Positions 38,732 through 53,000 of a stretch of DNA of 64,000 nt are shown here, in pieces; the stretch's first letter is position 1; each line of letters opens with the position of its first letter. The notes under the pieces were generated by a model. It worked only from the letters and a program-made list of their open reading frames with translations. It had not been told where the DNA came from and did no database searches. Made by a program: the position numbers and the translations under genes. This DNA is from Lineus longissimus (Eukaryota; Nemertea; Pilidiophora; Heteronemertea; Lineidae), in contig NC_088313.1 in NCBI RefSeq assembly GCF_910592395.1, positions 15,020,437 through 15,084,436 on the forward strand, written 5' to 3'.

Positions 38732-40849
38732 CTGCAATGAGAAAAAAGGGATAAACTAAAAGTGTAAGAAGAAATTTCTGAGTTGATCTGGCCTCCTCAG
38801 TCCCAAAATTTTAAACATAAACATGACAAACTTTCTCAGCCAGGTCACTCGACACGTTATCAAATCAAAGGATTATTGCATTATTTTATTCTTGACTTAT
38901 TCTAAATATTCCTTTTAGTTTTAAGTCTACATAATTTAATACAGAGTGCAAGTATTTAGATCTATACCTCTAATCCACTTATGTGCCCACATTATTATTT
39001 GAGAATAAGCTTAGGACTGAAACGTTTACAATTATAAGTTATCATTTTAAAGTAGATAATACGATGGTTGGGTAGAAAGCACGCAAATAGATATCAAAAC
39101 TGTGTCTAATCAACTGACGATTGAAGCTAAAAGGTCCAACTGCAGTGCAATCTGACAATTTTAAGGACAGTCTTTTTACACTGACTATGTTTGAGAGCAA
39201 GAAAACTTGATTTGAAGTTTACCCAATATACAAGGTGCCTCAAAAATTGATTTTACTACTCTACCTCAAAGTGGCATGACTGGCATGGAGTCGGCAGCAT
39301 ATGCCATGAAGTATCTTTTTTGTGTCACTGACATTCCACGCAACACCAATGTACATTTGAAGATACATTGCATTGTTATGTTAGTAACTAAGTAAGTAAC
39401 TTGACATGGATCAAAACTGCAATTTTGCCTCTTGTCCCTGTCTGTTCCTCAAAACAGTGAAAGTTCGGCTGATTTTACAACAACTGATTTTCCCATGGCC
39501 AATACTGCACCATACCCTGTAAGGCTGTTCCTTCAAAACGGAAAAAATACACTGCCCTTTTCAAATCCTGGCAGATGCACTACACTAATATAACTACAAC
39601 TTTGACCAAATTAACAACACTGAATAAAGTCTAATTACTGTTTGAATGAACGTTTGCAACATTACAAAAACACTTCCAAGCTTTATGATAATCATAAAAG
39701 ACAAGCGAAAATATTCCGCTAAAATTGTCTTAGAATCTTACCAATTCGATTCCACTGTGATATAACTGGCAGGGCAGCATTTTTAACACAAATCTTGACA
39801 ACAGTACAACTGGCACTCATCATTACCCATTTACTGTCACCTATCTAAGCTAAATGATAGGGTCGTTTAATTCTTGGCTCAAAGATGTGCCGGCACCCTG
39901 CACACCTTTTAACAAAGCCCTTCAAGAAAGTTTATAACAACTCGCAAGCCCATATTAAATACCATTGCCGAAGAATTGTTTAGCAAGGAAAGAGAAGTTC
40001 TTTGTTCCGCGCTATTCGACATCAATCTGATTTTAAGCTAATATTGAAACGAAACATCCAATGAACCAGCACTGCAGGAAATGTTTTTCCAAGCGCCTAA
40101 TGGACAGAACAGGCCTAGGTAGGCCTATGGGCTTAGCTTAATGGACTCCCTTATTGTTCATTATATACTTGTAGACAACTACATGCACATGCATGCTATT
40201 AACAAGACGGCTAGCTGACCTGGTCTGAGTTATGTCAAATGTGTGAGCGACGGATGGTTAACAAAGTATGGTTTGTTTTTTCATCAAATTGCTTAAACGG
40301 TGTCCGACTAAAGCCAGAAGAATTTGAAGTGCAGAATTTATCCTTATTTAATGAATTACTTGCTGTGGGTGTAATGTATTATGGAATCAACGCTTCCCTG
40401 AATCAAAACTTTTTTAAACCTTTATATAGCCTATATGCAAAGTCGAAAATTTTCAAAACAATGATATTTTCATTGAATTGAATGTTTGAGCACAAGAGTA
40501 CTTCGACCTGCTATTCCCTAGTAGCAGTACATGTTCATGTACTACTAGGCCTACTACTATTCACTAGTACTTGTGTCGGAATCACTGCAATCAGACAAAG
40601 CATGGCGAGAATGAGCCATTTGATAGGCTTTTTTTGGATGCCTCGCAATTCTATTATAAAACCTCCTTTAAATGAATCTTTACATCCTGTTCACCCTTGT
40701 CCGTTCGGACCTCAATATTTACCACACAATGACAAGAACATTGTCATTATAGTACATGGATTTGGCGACAAGGCTCAAATATCATTATTAAACTATAAGT
40801 GATGAAGCAGCCATGCCCATAATACTAATTACATTTTATTTGGAACGAG

Positions 40850-40977
40850 TTTACAATCCCCGATCGCACCCCAAAAAAAGGTCATCGGTTGACTAACGAA
40901 GCACCACTGTTGAAGTGTTCAATGGATTTATAGTTGAATGCGATCAAACTACGTCATTTCCGATCGGGGATTGTAAA
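40850..40977. mobile_element. 128-bp MITE with perfect 17-bp TIRs
   Basis: TTTACAATCCCCGATCG at 40850-40866 is exactly inverted at 40961-40977. The interior is non-coding and shows no further symmetry. No clear target duplication was identified. Confidence 0.8.
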
Positions 40978-41992
40978 TTTTAACCTTTTATTTTACAAGA
41001 TCATGGGGATCACGAGCATATCCCACCTCAAATCATAATTTTCGAGAGCTGATGACTACGCCTACGGTATGTTTACATTCATACTACATGTATATCTCAA
41101 GACTGCAGTAGCAGTGGTGCAGTATCTGAGTACCCATCATCATAGCATGTACATGGACGCTGTATAGTAAATGCATACACATCATGCATTATGCATAGCA
41201 AATAGCATCATGACATATCCGAATCATATCGTAGCCTACATTACAAATGCACTACACATATGACACACGTACAGTAAACACGTAGGCTACCGTACAGTGG
41301 TACACACGTATGACCGAAAGTGATCAAAGACTAACCACTTATCTCAGCGTTTTACGGTAAACAGCGACAACTAACCTAGTATTTTCTCTTGTTTCGTATA
41401 AAATTCTTGCTTTCCATGATATCAAAACATGATCGAGGCATTTCTTGCTTTTGTTTTTGATGAAATTTCAATATTCCAACGACAACGTGCAATTTTTGTA
41501 CACAAACTAAAGATGGTCGACCGTTTGGTATCACATGACAGGAGGCTGGCTCGTGATTGGCTAGGTGGAACTGGCGGGAGTTTCAATTAGGTCAGTGGCT
41601 TGTGCCACGCCCTCTATTTGAGTATTTTCTATGCTGAAATGTCCCCACACAGCTACTGTCGTCAACAGATTGGTTGTGACATGGTCTCTACAGGGAGACA
41701 GACATATGCCTTCCCTAATCAAATAATTGCTTGATGTGAATTTTGCAATTTAACTGTTTTGGTTTGTTTGCCGATAGAATTAATGTCCTAGATCTGAATA
41801 ACAGAATAGTAGTTACCAGCGGGCATCACTTGTCCTAGACACTGTCACAACCAAGGTGATGACAGTAGCTGTTACAATTCTGATTTTACGACAGCGAATC
41901 CAATATCTTTTTCGTTAGGCCTTTGTGCCTGCGGTATAGAAGAGACGGCCAATTACGCTGTAGGGCCTACCTGTCTTCACAAGCATGGTGAG

Positions 41993-42257
41993 CAGGCGCG
42001 GATCCAAGGGGGGGCGCATCCGGCGCACGTCCCCCTAATTCCGGCACGGTGTAAAAAAATTGTAGCCCAAATTAAAGTGGTGCTTAATATTTGAAGATCA
42101 GATGCCAGGAAATCGCATATATGGAGTCTTATCTTAAAAAAATTTCTGGGGAGGCCCCCCAGACCCCCCCGCCGTCGCTTCGCGCCTACGGCGCTCGCAA
42201 TTCGGGCTTCGCCCTCAAAGTGCGCCCCCCTTTCGAAATATCCTGGATCCGCCCCTG
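41993..42257. mobile_element. 265-bp GC-rich MITE with 5-bp target duplication
   Basis: Termini CAGGCGCGGATCCA and (inverted) CAGGGGCGGATCCA, flanked by GTGAG on both sides (41988-41992 and 42258-42262). The interior has a polypurine/polypyrimidine stretch (GGCCCCCCAGACCCCCCC) and no open frame. Confidence 0.85.
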
Positions 42258-43240
42258 GTGAGATGTTAGGTCAGTCAAGACAGCAGGCCCAGATGACTGC
42301 TGTGGGAGAGACAAGGCTGTGAATGTCTTCCAGAAAATTGTGAGATGCTAGCTTAGACCAAGACAGATTATAATCCATGTACTGGAGATAGCTCAATCCA
42401 AGGAAATGGTTCAGGGCCTTTGGCAATTAAAGTCATTTCTAAAGAACACACAGTCATCCCTGGCAGATATACAACATAGGGCCACGGTATCTCATCCAGG
42501 AAGACAAGAGACCCGATTTGCCTTGAGTGAGGACAGAATTCAGAGTGCAGCTGTCTCATTAGTCCATTGAAATAGGCTTCGATCCGCTACACTAAGAGGC
42601 TAGGCCAGTCTCATTGGCAAAAGTCACCAGGCCTTTACACGCAATTAGGAGAACAATGTACTCTGCCTCTGGAGAGTAAACTTTTTTATTTAACTTAATT
42701 AGATGAGAAAAAATGGCCCTGAACCTTAGGATATGTTGAGGAACAGAGGGTGAAATGAAGGTTGTGTACTTACTTTATCGGACAAAAAACAAAGACTTTT
42801 CGAATTGCAAAGAAAACAAGCCAATATTTCATTTAGAATATTTATTACAACTTAGCGAGAGTGGCGTTCATAGAGAGTCCATTCGAAACCCCTCTACAGA
42901 TGTGTTGTTAAAAAGCTACATGGTGTAGTGAAATACTTGTGGCAGGAATTACATTATATTCTGTGTTTGAATGCCCAAGTCAAACATCTAGATTTGATTG
43001 TCCCCCAGGCAGTCCACAGACGACTTTTCAAAATGTAGATTAACAACCATTGCAGTCAAAGAATGAATACAGAGACCAGTAATTCTATCAGAACAACTGA
43101 TTGAAATAATTTATAGAGTGAACTGTCACAATCAACTACAATTGGCAGCCATATCTACAACACCAAATCACAATCTTGAATATTTATAAAAGGCGAGCAA
43201 AGACAGTTTTGCCTTTGGCACCAAGACTCTCATGTCAAAT

Positions 43241-43281
43241 TTATTTATATTTATATTTATATTTATATTTATATTTATAAA
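43241..43281. repeat. (TTTATA)n microsatellite
   Basis: Uninterrupted TTTATA hexamer repeats downstream of the RLR gene. Confidence 0.95.
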
Positions 43282-44035
43282 TAAAATAAGATGAAAGTGA
43301 CGACAATGCAATCATATTGCAGCAACTGTGATAGCCTAGTGAATAATAATAAATAGCACCTTGTGCTGCAAATAAATATAAAAAAGCACTCATTATCAAT
43401 TTTCCAACTTGCAGAGAATGATGCAGGCCTCCCAACGAAGCGAGCTGGCTTGACCTGGGAGAGGAAAAAGTTGAAATGTTTGAAAATCAACAATGCATAA
43501 GATCACAACATCTACCGCCTTCGCCCAGGACATTTTAGGTCATCCAAGACTGCAATCTGTTTAAAGCATAGCGAAGAACAAACTTGTAGGAGGATTAAGG
43601 TGTCGAGATGAAACTCTAGGGAACCACTGAACCAAGAATTTGACGCTGTCAATGAACATTAAAACCTGGTCTACACTTGCAAACTTCTCTCAACCTCTGT
43701 TTGCAAACATCATCAAACAGTGACAGAATTAGCTTCTGTTTGGGACTGGTTGTCCACACTATGAAACAATACTATTATTGCCAAGCATATGATTGGCCAA
43801 TTGGTCCAACTAGTGAATCACAATTGAGCACTATAGCTCTTCTACGATTGGCTAGATATGCCAAATTTCAGCAGTCATGTTTTTAAGAACGAATATGTCA
43901 AAACATTTCAAAACAAGTTTGCTGGTGTTTGGAAACACATCCAGTTTACCAAACTCCTAGATCTACCTCGATGGGCTGCCAGCAATAAGGCAAGATCATT
44001 CAGGCAGTGCTCTACATATCATATTTTGTAATCAC

Positions 44036-47000
44036 TCAAGCAGAGACATCGCTAGTCTCTGGAAGAGCAGGCCCCTCCACAACACTCAGTGCAGCCTTTA
44101 ATTCATCTTCAGTAATGTCATGCACCGTAAATGGTACATCTTTCCACTTCTTGTAACCTTGGCGATACACCACAGGCTCATTCTTGGCATCGAGCATTGG
44201 TTCATTATTTACATCCTTGACAACATTTTCAATCAGTAGATTAGAAACTTTCAAGAGTGGAAATGGAACATTTTTGTAGAGAGCAAAAACTCCCAGGTCC
44301 TGGTTGCAGGAAATGCAACTTATTTTGCCTTTAAATTGAAAGTCATCAATCACTTTTGTCTTCGTTGTTTCTTTTGTCCTGTACTTGTTCTGGAAACTTT
44401 TACCAAGTACTGAATGGTGAGTTCCGGCCAACAGTCTCAAATCTTCTGCCCTGCACAATCCATTCGTGCACAACCCGCAGAGCAAGAAATATGGCCCTTT
44501 TTGGTTACCGGTGACCTTTTTCCTCATTCGTGCCATATCTGTTATTTTTCTCTCCTTGGAGAACTTTTCTTGATATTGAAGAACATGCCTCTCATATTCT
44601 TCCTTTGACATTTTCTTCACTGTTTCTATCGCCATCAACATCATTTTCTCTCGTATCTTATTCAGGTTTTCCTTCTGTGCTTTCTTAGCGCCAAGAGTGC
44701 CTCCAGTCACGACTTCGTATGAGCTGTCATCGGCTCTTGCTCTTCCTGCAATCAAAACATACGAAATTCAGCAACTCTTGTGAATGCCAACGCTGTTGTC
44801 CTAGTTTCCATATGTCTTTTAACTCATTTCCATATCATATCTACATTTTCACACCCAACAGAAAGGTACCTTGAAGAATATTTGCACAGGGGGTTGGGGG
44901 GGAGAGGCCGCTTTAACCAGAGATTCTGCTTTTGGACATCCCTGAATTGAGGAAGATGAACAGATCCATCCCTGGAATGGTCAAGATGGGCAACACCCAG
45001 TAATCTGCATACTTTTTGTATAGACTTCTGCATGATGCCTGCTCTTGAACACACGACCAGCAGGATATGATTAGTTTTGACAAGCATCTCTTAATCTATG
45101 CTCGGTTTTAATGATAGCATTACCTCTTGATTGCACCATGGCTATTTCATTTGTTACGTAGTTGTAGCGGATGATGAGGTTACACTTCTGGATATCCAAT
45201 CCCTCTTCTGCCACCGATGTTGCAACCAGTAGTTTGTGTTCACCACTTTTGAAATAGTCCAAGATGTTCAGTTGCTTCGTCTGAGTCATTGAGGCTGAAA
45301 TATGGAAGAGAAGTTTTGTGAGGCCGCGCAAAATAGCATAGGATTCTATGTTATATTGTGGTGTCAGTTCCAGGGTTGTGATTGCCTGCATACCAGACCT
45401 GCCTCACATAGACCTCCTCATCTCACATGGCCTGGAATGCATCAAAACTTTGCCATTGCCCTAAAAAATGGAGATGAAAATGTGTTCTTACCTGGCCCGG
45501 GATCTTTAGCGTTTGCACCGACTAGAATCTGAGGATTCCAATCTTTTAAATCTTCATCTTCCTGGATCCAGCGACACAGGGCTACAGTCATTTCTCTGGT
45601 TTGAACGAAGATGATACCACGTCCATTGGCTTTCGATAATGCATCCGGAAACTTTCCAAGGATTTTCTCCTTCAATGTTGCGAGCATAGGGTTTTTGAAG
45701 CGTGGGTCTTGGCTTATTTGGACAAGCTCTGGTTCCGCCTCTGAAGCAAGGAAAATAAACAAACACTTTTCAGATTAGATGACAATTTCAGCATACTGGA
45801 GATTGATGATATGACGACCTTGGCAATGTAACTATCTGGTAACATATCATTCCTTTCTGTCTTTGCTCCGTCAATATCTTTTAATTAGGCTCTGTGTCAC
45901 ATCTACATGTATTCCACCTCTGGTTGAGATGACAAGCACACATCAGGTACACGCTCCTCTCTGTGGGATTGACCCTAATTGGCATTGACACCCTTGTACA
46001 AGGATTTTTAGTTTACTTACTTCAATCAAAGGAAAAGGCAATCAAAGTAGAATGATTTGCCAAAGACCACAATCAGAGCGTTAATTTCTGGTATTTTGCA
46101 CGACTTCTGCCAAATATGGATAAAAAACTTGGAAATCTACTTACTCTCAAATTGCTCTTCCAGCCAGATCTGCTCTCCATCTTTCCCACTAGTCTTATCC
46201 TCTTCCTCATCGCCACCTGTGAGGAAGTCATCATCGTCCTCTGCTTCCTTGATGAGGACACTTTCTATCTTCTGGAACTCTTCCTTCAGGTATTCCAAAG
46301 CATCTCTCGTGCGGCATTCATGATTTATAAGCAGGGCTCTGTTGTACGTCTGAAATAAAATGTCAGACCTTGATCTTATTTATTTTTCTCCCAGAAGTGA
46401 TATTAAGCACACTCCTTGTACACGCGTCAATAGAGTCGATCAACTACCAGATGAGAGAGACACTGGTAACTTCATGAAACTTAATCTGATCTACCTGGCT
46501 CATCCCTTTAGAAACTCCCTTCAAAGATTCTGATCAATACTAAAACTTACCTTCAAATAGCTAAGATACTTCAGGCTGCGCTGACGATTAATGGGTAAGA
46601 GGACGGTGGATGACTCAATCGGCTTCTGGATGCGACTTAACCATTGTATGTAAGGCTGACTCCCTTTCTCTGATGGAATGCTGCCGAATGCTGACTGGAA
46701 ACCTTTGTCTTCCCCTATGATAGAAGTAACAATTATGACAATATTAGACTTTCTGTCGCCAATATATGTTCCATGTACCAGTAAAGTTGTATAGGGAAGT
46801 AGAAAAGCGATGGCCTCATGATCGAGAGGTTGCGGGTTTGACTCCAGCCACTACATGTACCCGATTCTCCTAATACTTACTTACTTACTTAGGACCCTTT
46901 GTACCCTAGGTGGCACATGGGGCGTTCCCCAGGGTCCTCCACTCAAGTCTCTTTCCGATTCTCCTAATGGTTGAGTTCAAATGGCAGCTCCTTGAAACCT

Positions 47001-50000
47001 GCTAACTGGGATAATGCCGAAATGCACTCTGAGCAAGGTTGACGTCTGCTAATCTTAGATGTGTGTAGAGTACTGCATGTCAAGGATCAAGCAATATCTG
47101 TTGCAAGGATCAATTCTTTGCATATTTTCAAATTTGTTGCTACAATTAGTGACTGACACAAAACTTGCCTTCACAACTTCGTTTCAGTTTCTTTTCAATG
47201 TCGGACATCATTACGCAAATCATCTCCAGGAATGGATCAGGCTTACGGCTATTGGCAATGGTTGTTTCTGAAATGGACATAACACAGAGTAATTAAATCA
47301 TTCTGACCCAAAGAACACTCACAAAAAGCTCTGGAGATCGCCAAAGGTAGATGATACGGAAAAGTATCAGATGCAAGCCAACTGTTTAAACTGTTGAATT
47401 CAGGACTGGTTTCCTACTTCCAGTTATGTCCCATATACCCAACACAGCCTTACCAAATATTTTATTCTATAAGGTGTTCCGAGCACATTTGAATGAGCTG
47501 GGTCTTTTCAGCACTTGGGAAATTAGGTTTAATATGATAAGTCTCGATGGACTCAGATGGGAGAGACCTAGTATTAAATGCTCAGTTTATCTTAAGTACC
47601 AGCATCTACTTACTCATGATAGGTTTATTTGATGTCTCGTGTATTTGTTTCATCATTTCTTCATCTGGGTTACTCAATTCCCCAGCATCAAGATTGGCGC
47701 ACATTGTCACAACATGTTCGATAGCTTTGGACATGCTGGGAGCTTTACCAACACCGAGTGAGGCGGTCAAGCCCAAAACCTAAAATGAGCACCATCAAAA
47801 ATAATAAGGGATGTTATAATTACCAATGATACAATCACAGAAGGGCAATTTACTTATACCAACATGCCAAATTGGCGTCCTTGGTGAAACGGCACTGCAG
47901 ACTGAATTCTCCAATGATAGCAAACTTGCAGGTAATTTCTAAGAACCTTGACAGAAAGATATATTGGTTTTAACATGGCCCAGATAAAAATTCTTATTAT
48001 TGGTCAAAAATGGGATTACGAATTCAGAATAAACCCAAATAGGGTATTTCGTTTGGAACCAGTTTGTTATACTCTCATAAGGCCAATGCCAATGTATCAA
48101 TCTGCACAAAGATGATAGCTGCATGGAGCACTCAATCGACATAAACATCTGGCAAACCTGATAATTCTGTTTTTTCTCTCTGTTTTCTGCCAAATTTGGT
48201 GATCGAAACTAATATTGTAGTGTTGCACCTGACAGATAGGTAATAATGCCTTAAACACCAATGCCATTAACGAACCTGGGGTAGACTCTCGTGGCCTTCA
48301 AGCTTCTGATCCACGTATCGTGTCATGATCAGATTGTAGGGATGGTCCCTGGCTGTATGGTGGCACTCGTCAAATATCATCATTGAGAAGTCATCAAATT
48401 TAACCAGATCCATCACGTTGTCAAACTTCGCTGCTTTCGGACTCATCATAGCATTGACGAGGAGCTGAGCCGTCATTACTATGATGTCATAATCGTGAAG
48501 GAGCAGCTTGATTGGTGGAACTTTATCGCCACTTTCTGCTCCACCCGATATCACAAAAGACTTGAACTCAGGACTGAGAAACTTTTCAAACTGCTTGTTC
48601 TGTTGGTTTGCTAGGGCAACCTCACAGGCAAGAAAGATGACTTTGCGTTTTCCTGGGTCCCTCTTTAGATGATCCTGAAATAGAACAATGAAAAGTATAA
48701 TTGTAGAGCCTCCTTTTAAGGGACAACCTCGAGACTGACAAAATGCTGTACCTTCTAGAGAAGTGTCAAGAATGACAATTAATGCTCTTCTTAAAGGCAG
48801 ACAGAGTTGATTATAGACTGAGATCAAACTCTGTGTCCTAAATGAAAGCCGAGGTGCGCAGCACATTGGCACAGTAAAAAAACATTCGACTTCAGATTGA
48901 CTTGCTTTTCTTTAATCGAACATGACTTCACCACCACGAAATAGTCTTGTCAGGATCAACTGCTTTAAGTCTTCATAATGTCTTGAATTATTGGTTCAAT
49001 CAACTATAAAGACAAACAAGAACTGTACCTTCATTATGCCAGCAGCTATAATTGTTTTTCCGCTCCCGGTTGGGGCACAGATGATGGTGTTTTTACCCTC
49101 TATACCAGGTCGGGCTAACTTCTCTTGGTAGTCGTAAAGAACCAATTCATCCTTATCCTGTTCTTTGGTAGCTGTAATCAAGATTACAAGTGAGTTTGAG
49201 AGAATTTGCAAATTTCAGCCGTTTAAACTGCTTGTCTAGTATGCAAAAGGACAAACCCCAAGCCCGAAAAATCGAGAATTTAACGTCTGGATGAAAAATG
49301 TCAAAATAGAGGCACGGAGATTTGCCGGTCTACATTATTACGTCCAATGATGGGACGATCGACAGTCTCTGCCTTTTTGTTGTTGCCTACACTAAAATGG
49401 GAGTCAGACGTCACTGACAAGAGGAAAAGGAGGAGTCCATTTGAACTTGGTGTGATTGTGGCATTGCTGGTGCCGGTTATTTTCAGACCTCTAAATTAGA
49501 GAGAAGGGGCCTCCTTACATTCGCTATCTTGTTTTTCATCATGTTCGTCATCTTCCTTTTCACCTCCTGTCGCTACAGCAGACTTGCCGCATTCTGATTG
49601 GTCAGATGCTGGAATTTGAAATCGTCACAGACTATAGTTCCTTGCCAAGGGCCTGTTCATACTTTTTACATCAGGTTAATTAAAAGGGGTGTTGTGGTCA
49701 ACATCAACTACAAAGACTTACTGATAGCAGCTCATTGCACAGTGGTCTTTATTCATCCTCCTATTGGTCCATTTCATAAGGGATTTACTGATAGCAGCTT
49801 ATTTTTCAGTGGCTAAAGGTATTTGCTCCTGTAAAGTTGTAGGCCCCTTAAAGTCGTATAACACACCAATAGTGCAATTTGTCAATGGGAAGTATGTATA
49901 TCAAACATCAATTAATGACATTTGATAATACATTTTGTTCCGTCGTTGTCAATATTTCTGAAACTTTATTCGCATAAAATTCCGGTCTAGCAGAAAAAGA

Positions 50001-53000
50001 AATTCCCAAGGAAGCACTCGGAAATCTTCGGAAGTATTCGGCCGTGACGTCATTGCAGGGAGATCCCTTCGAACCAGAAAGGGGCTATTGTACGCCATTG
50101 TGTACAAGATGCATTGATCGAGTGAGCAATTGACCCGATTTGATGACATTTATTCAATGAAAAATGCCAAACTATTGTGTTGTCGGGGGGGTGCAAGAAC
50201 GTATCGGATGCACAGCTCGGGATATCAACGTTTGCATTCCCTGCTGATCAAGCAGTGAGGAATCTGTGGGAAGACGAGAGTATCGACTGCCTTGCGAAAT
50301 TGGAGGATTCAGTCCAGTTTTCGGGAGACGCCCGATGTGACAGCATGGGCCATTGCGCAAAGTATGGGTCATACTCTCTACATGACACTGACTTGAACAA
50401 GATAGTAGCAATGGAGTTGGTGCAGGTGAGTTCATGATTTTCTACATAAGACTTTGCTCCTGTGACAACAAATGTTTGTCTCATTTAGAAGCTACAATTT
50501 AAAGCAATAAAAAGCAAAACTTTATGCATGTTGTATTTTTCAGGTCTCGGAAGTGAAAAATAGCTACCACATGGAGCTTGAGGGACTTGACAGGGCGTTG
50601 ACATATGTGGAGCAAGCACTTCCCCATGTCCAGATCAAGCTGACAACTGACGGGCACAAGTCCATTGCCAAGTGGCTTCGAGAGGATAAATCAGAAACAA
50701 TCACTCACTACCTAGACATATGGCATGTTGCTAAAGGTAAATATATTGTTGTACTAACTACGTACTCAAAATACTTTAGTTTTCTTGATGAAGTGTGTTT
50801 AAGGTACATTTCCTGAATTCTCACTAGGCCGTTACTACTAATAATATGCTTAGTGATGGCATTGATTGCTGATATATTATTCCTTTTAGGCATAAAGAAG
50901 AAGCTAAAACAGTTGAAGAAGTGTCCTTTGGTGGATCAGTGGCAGGGAAGCATTGTCAACCATCTCTACTGGTGCGTGAAAACAAGTGGAGACAATGTTG
51001 ATGAAAGGATTGAAAAGTGGAAGTCGGTTGCTAACCACATAGCCAACATCCATAAACACGAGAGCAAACTATTCCCCAAATGCCTCCATAGTCGCCGTGT
51101 GTGCAAACGTGGTAGAAAAAAGAAATGGTTCGAAGCAGGTAAGTGAGAGAAGTACAATTATGATAATAATACAACCCTGTCATCCTGTGCATCAGTGAGT
51201 ACACATTAAGTATTGGGTTGACAACTTGGATTGTGCTAGGTTTCTACCGTAAATGGGATTGACATGTGATATCACTTTATGCATTCTTGATTTCAATTTC
51301 AAGGTTAAGATAACTTCCTCCATTTGATTTCAGGTTCTGAAGATCATGACAAGTTATGCAAGGTGCTCCTGAACAAAGACCTCCTGAAGAGTGTGGCAAA
51401 ATTGAGCCCTCAAGGACAGACCTCAGGCCTCGAAGGTTACCACAGCTGTCTGCTACATTTTTGTCCCAAGATGTATCACTTTGGATACAATGCTATGACC
51501 AGCAGGTAAGTTTGGTTATTTTATTATGTCATCATGGTTTCATCTTTTCACATATGCCACCACCTGCTACTATCTTTTAGTGGAGAGTCTTGACAGTCAT
51601 AACACTCCAATTCACTACTATTCATAGGTCTATGGTATAACAAAGGACAACCTGGGTCAATACTGAGAAAACCTCTGCAATTCCAATTGGCATGTCAATT
51701 CAAATCATTTTTTTAGGTTACAGATAGCCGCATTGCACTTCAACGAAAACGCAGGCAGAGACCAACGCATCACCAAAGACGGAAAACCTTACTTCAACAT
51801 GACGAATCCAAGGAGTAGAGAGAGACGTTCCATTGTGGTGCCTGTGAAGAAGATTCCAACATTTGGTAAGTCCCTTTGACATTGCCAAGTCTATAACAAT
51901 TAACATCATATAAACAAGCAGCCATCTGATAGCAATACATGGAACTGCTGTAAAAACCGCGCCGACAAAGCGCGGTCGGCGCTTAAGGGCTATGACCATG
52001 GAGGCATTATCCTTCAGGCCCAAAATAGGCTTCAAAAAGAAAGAGTGTAAAGGTATCTGTGCAGTGGAGAGGCCTGATCTCATCCTTGCCATACAGCATA
52101 GTGTCCACCAAAGGCCCTACACTATGCCATGATGGCTTCAATTACTATGTAAATAAATAAACAAGCAATAGCAACTCGTATAATGTACCGTACAATTTAC
52201 TATGTAAATAAATAAACAAGCAATAGCAACTCGTATAATGTACATGTATGATTAAATTATTGCATTATCATCAATACATAATTTCAACTTCTGTATGTAG
52301 GTTATGCACACAAACTTTCTGTGGAGGTGAAAAGGTTGGTCATCAGCGGAAAGGACTACATCATCTCCGAGGACCCAGCCCCAGTGTGCTCAAGATTTGA
52401 ACGCCCTACAAAAGCAGAAGCAATACAGCAGATGAAGTCGCATAAACGCTACTAAAGATAATGTCACTGGGCCAGATTAGCGTTCATATCATACCAGGAG
52501 TTAGACTTTTGGGCACAATGCCAAGTGGCCATGTGATGTCCTTTTGTTAGGTGCTGTAACTACTTCCACCGCGATGACGATCGGACTTACATCACTCATC
52601 AACATGATGAAAACCCTCGAAGTTCATGTTCTCCTCGATACCAGGTGGTGGATAGAAAGCACGTATCTTGCACACTACACATGCTGGCACTACAACTCTA
52701 ATGTCCTTGCCGAGATATCCGTGAGACCATCGCACAAACTGCCGATATGCTATATGTCGCAACTTCTTGTGTTCAGGTCCTTCATAGGCGTTACGTCCAT
52801 ACTGTTGTTTGTATGCCAACCAAGCAACATTCAACACGCCAGTGTGCAGGCAAATAGCATCGAAGTCTGTACGATCTGTGACACAACCAACGTCAACCAT
52901 ATCCTTTACCCGTATAGCCTCTCTACAACATACACACTCTGTTTTCGAAGGCAGAATCTGGCATTTGCCACAGGAGCACCTGGAATGATAGACAATGTTT

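Larger units (their letters stand above)
38732..44035. other. Intergenic between RGS12 and the RLR
   Basis: Holds the RGS12 promoter side and RLR 3' flank. Two MITEs and an AT microsatellite are listed separately. No other coding exon is supported. Confidence 0.6.
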
